Shown here: positions 1-3,571 of the stretch, one piece after another
Numbering within the stretch: position 1 is the first letter of the stretch
Layout of the letters: each line of letters opens with the position of its first letter
DNA from: Coriobacteriia bacterium
GTDB taxonomy: Bacteria > Actinomycetota > Coriobacteriia > WRKU01 > WQUG01
Assembly (NCBI GenBank): GCA_009779395.1
Contig: WREJ01000065.1
Coordinates: 1-6,593, forward strand
Length of the DNA: 6,593 nt
Direction of reading: 5' to 3'
Notes under the pieces: model-generated
Databases searched by the model: none
The model's input: the letters and a program-made list of their open reading frames with translations, nothing else
What the model was told of the DNA's origin: nothing
Made by a program: the position numbers and the translations under genes

Positions 1-1
1 C

Positions 2-1138
2 TTTACTACAGGTACGGTGATTCCACCAGAACCATCTGAAATCGACATTGCAATAAACAAAAACCTGCAAATGCCGGTAGGAACTATAACCCCTGACACA
101 GCATTTGCCTTTACCATTACCCCCTATAGCTTTAACAATGAAACAGATCGGGCACATATGCTGCCAGCGATTGCTGTTCCTAATATCACCTTTGCTCCTT
201 CAGATGTTGCAACAGTCACCGGTGACGTCAGAACAGTAACAAAATCCTCTGACCTTCTGCTAAGCAACAGGGTAAACTTTGCTCTGCCAGGCCTCTTTAC
301 CTATCGCATTAGCGAAAGAAGTGACACCTTTAGCAATACCACAACAGAAACAATGACCTTTGACCCAACAATCTATCAGATAACCTTCATAGTACTACCT
401 GATTCAGAAAGTGGCGCAAACTTTGTCAGTGCAATCTTGGTACAAGAAGTACTGCCAGGTGACGTACTAGGTGAAAAACGCGAAGACTTAGATACTGCTT
501 TAACCTTTACTAACACATTCGTCAGAAACGTCGATATCGACCCAACAGACCCTCTTGCTGTTGGTGGACTGCGAATATCCAAAACAACAACAGGTATCAT
601 GCCAAATTTCACCAGAGCCTTTGACTTTGATATCAGACTTACTGCACCTTCCCTTGCAACAACAGCAACACCACCTATTATCTACAGAGCTCAAATTATC
701 GATACACTGACAAATGAAGCAATAGGTTCTGTCATCGAATTTACTGACGAAGTGACAAGAACCGTGAGCTTGACCCACAATCAAACACTGGTATTTCTTG
801 ATACTCATGTAGGAGCCAGATATACCGCAGTAGAACTACCGGTAAGCGACTACACACCAAGCGTAGTTGTTCGTGCTGACGGTGTCATTGATACATCGAT
901 CATTAATCCACCAGCAGATACGCCAAATGTCAGTCTCAGCACAGGGGAGCAAACACTCGGTGAAGCTGCCAATACGGCAGACTTTACCAATACTGACTTC
1001 TTTGTACCACCAACAGGTCTTGATATTGGTAGGTTTGGTATGGCCTTACTGTTGATGGCTGTTGCTGGTTTGATTGTACTGGTCAGTGCTACCAGACGCA
1101 GCAAACGTGAGATGGAACTTGCGGTGCTAAGCCACTAA
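2..1138 (+). CDS. Pilin-like isopeptide-domain surface protein, sortase-anchored (5' end missing)
   Basis: The frame is open to the left edge, so the start lies outside the window; the GTG at 17 has no ribosome-binding site in view and is unlikely to be the start. Counting from that GTG as residue 1, two tandem domains resemble the Spy0128/FctA pilin isopeptide fold. Domain 1 (about 9-168) has Lys15 in IAINKNL, Glu100 in YRISE and Asn166 in FTNTF. Domain 2 (about 183-328) repeats the layout with Lys189 in RISKT, Glu273 in YTAVE and Asn325 in FTNTD. In the known family such Lys-Asn pairs, with a helper Glu, form intramolecular isopeptide bonds that stiffen a pilus shaft or adhesin stalk. The C-terminus is a sorting signal: VPPTG (330-334), a hydrophobic span (about 340-357) and a basic tail TRRSKRE. 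VPPTG departs from LPXTG but is like pilin-type sortase substrates. Sampled lines are about 40-47% GC, lower than rpsB. No sortase gene is in the window. Family assignment is fairly sure; pilus subunit versus monomeric adhesin is open. Confidence 0.82.
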   Translation, partial: FTTGTVIPPEPSEIDIAINKNLQMPVGTITPDTAFAFTITPYSFNNETDRAHMLPAIAVPNITFAPSDVATVTGDVRTVTKSSDLLLSNRVNFALPGLFTYRISERSDTFSNTTTETMTFDPTIYQITFIVLPDSESGANFVSAILVQEVLPGDVLGEKREDLDTALTFTNTFVRNVDIDPTDPLAVGGLRISKTTTGIMPNFTRAFDFDIRLTAPSLATTATPPIIYRAQIIDTLTNEAIGSVIEFTDEVTRTVSLTHNQTLVFLDTHVGARYTAVELPVSDYTPSVVVRADGVIDTSIINPPADTPNVSLSTGEQTLGEAANTADFTNTDFFVPPTGLDIGRFGMALLLMAVAGLIVLVSATRRSKREMELAVLSH

Positions 1139-1156
1139 CATACACCTTGTGCAGAG

Positions 1157-1177
1157 ACCCCAGATCGAGTCTGGGGT
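1157..1177. repeat. Intergenic palindrome, 8-bp stem
   Basis: Left arm ACCCCAGA (1157-1164) and right arm TCTGGGGT (1170-1177) pair perfectly around a 5-nt TCGAG loop, 18 bases after the stop codon of the surface-protein gene. The form, including the trailing GACGGGA, recalls short dispersed intergenic palindromes seen in many bacterial genomes. There is no immediate T-run, so it is a poor classical terminator, although it could protect the mRNA 3' end. The repeat identity is inferred from memory of similar sequences; only the palindrome is seen. Confidence 0.55.
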
Positions 1178-1233
1178 GACGGGATGGCAGTTTTGAGTTA
1201 CTAGCACCCTCTCTCAACTGGGGATTAAAGGAA

Positions 1234-1257
1234 GGGGCGCGCCAGAAGGCGCGCCCC
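1234..1257 (+). terminator. GC-only hairpin, probable terminator of the upstream surface-protein gene
   Basis: GGGGCGCGCC (1234-1243), loop AGAA, and GGCGCGCCCC (1248-1257) form a perfect 10-bp stem made only of G and C. It lies 95 bases after the surface-protein stop and 7 bases before the -35 box of the tRNA-His promoter, which suits insulation of the two units. No U-tract follows (CTGCTAATT); strong hairpins lacking a U-tract are common candidates in actinobacteria. On the minus strand the stem is followed by a modest T-rich run, but no minus-strand gene is present. A DNA-binding role is an alternative because each arm contains the palindrome GGCGCGCC. Confidence 0.55.
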
Positions 1258-1264
1258 CTGCTAA

Positions 1265-1293
1265 TTGCAGGGTTCCGTTATCTTTGCTACAAT
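1265..1293 (+). promoter_or_regulatory. Promoter of tRNA-His (and probably rpsB-tsf)
   Basis: The -35 box TTGCAG (1265-1270) and -10 box TACAAT (1288-1293, 5 of 6 consensus bases) are separated by 17 bp, the ideal housekeeping-sigma spacing. A TG at 1285-1286, one base before the -10, gives an extended -10 element (TGCTACAAT). Transcription should start near 1300, about 22 nt before the mature tRNA. No comparable promoter is visible between the tRNA and rpsB, so this may serve the whole block. Confidence 0.72.
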
Positions 1294-1321
1294 AATCGGC
1301 TGCTGAAAGTGGCGTGCATAT

Positions 1322-1399
1322 GGCGGGTATAGCTCAGCTGGTTAGAGCGCCTGACTGTGGCTCAGGAGGCCGCGGGTTCGAATCCCGTTACTCGCCCCA
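1322..1399 (+). tRNA. tRNA-His (anticodon GTG)
   Basis: A full cloverleaf folds by eye. The acceptor stem 1323-1329 pairs with 1389-1395, with one G-T wobble. The D arm is GCTCAGCTGGTTAGAGC. The anticodon stem CCTGA (1350-1354) pairs with TCAGG (1362-1366), and anticodon GTG is at 1357-1359. The T arm GCGGG (1372-1376), loop TTCGAAT and CCCGT (1384-1388) pair with one wobble. An extra 5' G at 1322 (G-1) lies opposite C73 at 1396, the hallmark recognised by histidyl-tRNA synthetase, so 1322 is taken as the 5' end. CCA is encoded at 1397-1399. Confidence 0.97.
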
Positions 1400-1421
1400 A
1401 GTGCTTGGCGTGCCCAGCACT
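1400..1421 (+). other. Hairpin directly after the tRNA CCA end
   Basis: AGTGCT (1400-1405) pairs with AGCACT (1416-1421). After one T-C mismatch, GG (1407-1408) pairs with CC (1413-1414) around a CGTG loop. It abuts the CCA of tRNA-His and is not followed by a T-run, so it looks more like a tRNA 3'-processing or attenuating structure than a full terminator. This would let transcription continue into the rpsB leader. Only the inverted repeat is seen; the role is inferred. Confidence 0.45.
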
Positions 1422-1533
1422 GGACGCTCTTAGCAAAATACACATACAGGTGGACCGTAAAGCCTGGTGCCCTTACCAGGGTGGCTGACTGGGACGAAGC
1501 CTGTAGAGGACACAACGAAAGGAACTAGGTACT
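1422..1533 (+). promoter_or_regulatory. Structured 5' leader of rpsB, candidate S2 autoregulatory element
   Basis: Complementary segments can build a branched fold. The outer stem is TACAGG (1445-1450) with CCTGTA (1500-1505). Inside is the hairpin CCTGGT (1463-1468) with ACCAGG (1475-1480), 6-nt loop. Two mutually exclusive options exist for GGCT (1483-1486): with AGCC at 1461-1464 or with AGCC at 1498-1501. Ribosome-binding site AAGGA (1519-1523) lies 10 nt before the ATG, just past the fold. rpsB leaders bound by S2 and repressing rpsB-tsf are established in enterobacteria; transferring that role here is inference. No convincing promoter was found in this stretch. Confidence 0.45.
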
Positions 1534-2496
1534 ATGGCTGTTGTAACTATGAAAGGTCTGCTTGAAGCAGGCGTCCACTTTGGGCATCAGACCCGCCGGT
1601 GGAACCCAAAGATGAAGCCCTACATTTTTACCCAGCGGGGTGGCATCTACATTCTTGATTTGCAAATCACCATGCACGAGTTGGAGAAGGCCTACAAGTA
1701 CGCCTTTACCGTAGGTCAGCGCGGCGGCGAAATACTGTTTGTCGGCACCAAAAAGCAGGCACAGGGACCGCTGGAAAAGGCCGCGAAGCAGGCAGGAATG
1801 CCCTACGTAACTCAGCGCTGGTTGGGTGGTATGCTAACCAACTTCGAGACGGTGCGCTCACGCGTCTCTCATATGGAGAAAATCGAAGCCATGATCGAGG
1901 ACGGCACCATGGCAACGCTACCCAAAAAAGAGCAAATCCTGAAAGGCAAAGAACTAGCAAAGCTGCGCAACAACCTCGAGGGTGTTCGTCACATGCGCAC
2001 TCTGCCAGCGGCTCTGTTTATTGTTGACACCATGCGCGAAACCATCGCGGTCGCCGAGGCGCGCCGCCTGGGTATTCCTATCATCGCGATTCTTGACACC
2101 AACTCTGACCCTGACGAAGTCGACTTTCCTATCCCGGCAAACGACGATGCCATTCGAGCGATTTCGCTGATATCAAACGTGATTTCAGCAGCAGTCCTCG
2201 AAGGAAATGGTGGCGTAACTGCCCTGAAAGTGGCAGAGGCAGAGGCACTGAAAGCAGCAGAAAAAGCAGAAAAGGCGGTAAAAGCAGCGGCGGAGTCTGT
2301 CCAGGCCTCTGCAACCCTAGAAGATGAAGCAGTACCTACTGACGAGCAGGTACATCAAAACATCGAAGAAAGCCCCATTCGCTTTGGAGAAGACCTTGAC
2401 CTCGACGCAGAAGAAATCGCCGAGGCCGAGGCAGAAGCTGCCGCCGATACGGGAACAGTTCCCGCAGATACAACAACACCAGCAGTTGCCGTTTAA
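1534..2496 (+). CDS. rpsB: 30S ribosomal protein S2
   Basis: S2 sits at the head-body junction of the small subunit and is needed to recruit S1 in bacteria that have it. The core is residues 1 to about 226. It includes the N-terminal signature GLLEAGVHFGHQTRRWNPKM (8-27), WLGGMLTNF (96-104) and the second signature from Pro158 to Pro182 (PAALFIVDTMRET...RRLGIP), followed by LDTNSDPDEVDFPIPANDDA (187-206). At 320 residues it is about 80 longer than E. coli S2. The extra tail (227-320) is an Ala/Lys/Glu stretch (229-254) that may form a helix, then an acidic Asp/Glu/Ala segment (about 279-304) and a Thr/Pro/Ala end; such extensions occur in actinobacterial S2. The ATG at 1534 has AAGGA 10 nt upstream. 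It lies 58 nt before tsf with no terminator between, so the two form an operon. Confidence 0.98.
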   Translation: MAVVTMKGLLEAGVHFGHQTRRWNPKMKPYIFTQRGGIYILDLQITMHELEKAYKYAFTVGQRGGEILFVGTKKQAQGPLEKAAKQAGMPYVTQRWLGGMLTNFETVRSRVSHMEKIEAMIEDGTMATLPKKEQILKGKELAKLRNNLEGVRHMRTLPAALFIVDTMRETIAVAEARRLGIPIIAILDTNSDPDEVDFPIPANDDAIRAISLISNVISAAVLEGNGGVTALKVAEAEALKAAEKAEKAVKAAAESVQASATLEDEAVPTDEQVHQNIEESPIRFGEDLDLDAEEIAEAEAEAAADTGTVPADTTTPAVAV

Positions 2497-2542
2497 CTGT
2501 TGCTAGAAAAGCTACGGTTAAAAGAGCTGCTGCTGTAAAGAG

Positions 2543-2547
2543 AGGAG
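2543..2547 (+). promoter_or_regulatory. Ribosome-binding site fixing the GTG start of tsf
   Basis: AGGAG at 2543-2547 within AGAGGAGAG lies 7 nt before GTG at 2555. No in-frame ATG lies nearby: the next in-frame Met codons are at residues 20-21 (GMM), inside the conserved UBA helices. GTG is therefore the start. Confidence 0.85.
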
Positions 2548-2554
2548 AGTTATC

Positions 2555-3439
2555 GTGTCAAACATTAGCGCGAAACTTGTTAAGGAACTACGCGAGATAA
2601 CCGGTGCTGGCATGATGGAATGCAAAAAAGCACTGCAAGAGACCGAAGGTGACATCGAAAAAGCTGTCGATTTTTTGCGTACTCGTGGTTTGGCCGCACT
2701 CAGTAAAAAAGCTGACCGTGCCACCAACGAGGGTGCGATTGCAGAATACATCAGCCCTGATGACAAGACGGGTGTTTTGATTGAGGTCAACTGCGAGACC
2801 GACTTTGTGGCGACCAATCAGACCTTTGTCAGCTTTGTAAAGCTGCTGGCAGAGGTTGTGGCAAAAGATGACCCGCTGGACAATGCTGCTTTGATGACGC
2901 TGCCTGTTCCTGGACGCGATATCAGCATCGAAGAGCTGTTTGGCGAGACCGTGGGTAAACTGGGCGAAAACATCAAGGTTGCGCGTTTTACCCGTATCGA
3001 GCTGCTTGATAGCGGTGCCCTTGCTGCCTACATTCACGGGGGAGCAAAAATCGGTATCATGGTGCAGTTTGCGCTGGGTAATCAGGCAAGTGCCGAAGCA
3101 GAGCCTTTCAAGATCTATGCTCGTGACATTGCCATGCAGGTCGCAGCTGCAAATCCCATTGCCGTGCGCCGCGAAGACTTTGACCCGGCATTGATCGCTC
3201 ATGAAAAAGAAATCTATAAGGCACAGGCTGCAGAAAGCGGCAAGCCAGAGCAGATTCAAGAGAAAATGGCAGAGGGGCGCCTGAACAAGTTCTTTAAAGA
3301 GCAAGCTCTGGTCGAGCAAGCCTATGTCAAAGACATGGACATCAGCGTGGACCAGTATACGCAGCGTGTTGCTAAGGAATTGGGTGACAGCATCGCCATT
3401 ACAGCGTTTACGCGTTACGATTTAGGCAGCACCAACTAG
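2555..3439 (+). CDS. tsf: Elongation factor Ts (EF-Ts)
   Basis: EF-Ts is the cytoplasmic guanine-nucleotide exchange factor that releases GDP from EF-Tu. At 294 residues it has near the usual full length (E. coli 283). The N-terminal UBA-like domain is at 1-55, with the EF-Tu-contacting turn REITGAGMMECKKAL (13-27; TDVGL-type motif in other species) and the helix DIEKAVDFLR. The second signature, EVNCETDFVATN (77-88), contains the TDF residues that contact EF-Tu near its Mg/GDP site. The later core and dimerisation region follow: YIHGGAKIGIMV (159-170), DIAMQVAAANPIAV (191-204), and a C-terminal module about 215-294. It starts with GTG. A 12-bp terminator hairpin begins 26 nt after the stop. 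In many bacteria tsf is followed by pyrH and frr; here it is not. Confidence 0.98.
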   Translation: MSNISAKLVKELREITGAGMMECKKALQETEGDIEKAVDFLRTRGLAALSKKADRATNEGAIAEYISPDDKTGVLIEVNCETDFVATNQTFVSFVKLLAEVVAKDDPLDNAALMTLPVPGRDISIEELFGETVGKLGENIKVARFTRIELLDSGALAAYIHGGAKIGIMVQFALGNQASAEAEPFKIYARDIAMQVAAANPIAVRREDFDPALIAHEKEIYKAQAAESGKPEQIQEKMAEGRLNKFFKEQALVEQAYVKDMDISVDQYTQRVAKELGDSIAITAFTRYDLGSTN

Positions 3440-3465
3440 AGCGCACAAAAAGCCTTATTTACTGC

Positions 3466-3493
3466 AGAGCACGTCCATTACTGGACGTGCTCT
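3466..3493 (+). terminator. Intrinsic terminator of the rpsB-tsf unit
   Basis: AGAGCACGTCCA (3466-3477) and TGGACGTGCTCT (3482-3493) form a perfect 12-bp stem with a TTAC loop. A short weak T-containing tail (TCCAATTAAT) follows. It lies 26 nt after the tsf stop and just before the next promoter, which is the expected place. The long perfect stem compensates for the poor U-tract. An A-run upstream (ACAAAAA, 3444-3450) does not pair with it. Confidence 0.82.
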
Positions 3494-3512
3494 TCCAATT
3501 AATGCCTTGCGG

Positions 3513-3518
3513 TATAAT
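3513..3518 (+). promoter_or_regulatory. -10 box of the promoter for the large surface protein
   Basis: TATAAT at 3513-3518 is a perfect -10 match. A -35 box is not clear: TGCTCT (3488-3493, 19-bp spacing) overlaps the tsf terminator and is a poor match. Predicted transcription starts near 3525, giving a leader of about 47 nt to the ATG at 3572. A start near 3525 also means the in-frame GTG at 3521 could not be used from this promoter. The weak -35 suggests an activator or a dependence on the -10 context. Confidence 0.6.
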
Positions 3519-3558
3519 CAGTGCTAGAAATTAAAGGTCATACTGGACGTTTGATGAC

Positions 3559-3563
3559 AAGGA
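3559..3563 (+). promoter_or_regulatory. Ribosome-binding site choosing the ATG at 3572
   Basis: AAGGA at 3559-3563 lies 8 nt before ATG 3572. The alternative ATG at 3554 has only AAAGG 16 nt upstream, which is too far, and GTG 3521 lies before the predicted transcript start. Starting at 3572 also gives a normal signal peptide (MNKAGK, then a hydrophobic core). Confidence 0.78.
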
Positions 3564-3571
3564 TTCGCACC

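Noticed and set aside
376..808. Overlapping minus-strand open frames inside the pilin-like gene
   Set aside because: They are antiparallel to a gene with clear domain and sorting-signal features, and their translations look low-complexity with no ribosome-binding site noted.
1405..1450. Possible promoter directly before rpsB (TTGGCG or TGGACG with TACAGG-like -10)
   Set aside because: The -35 and -10 candidates are poor matches or wrongly spaced, and the stretch is better explained by hairpins.
2588..3319. 243-codon open frame on the minus strand inside tsf
   Set aside because: It lies wholly within the well-conserved EF-Ts gene, and its translation is Cys/His/Leu-rich with no recognisable domain. 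It is a shadow of the real frame.
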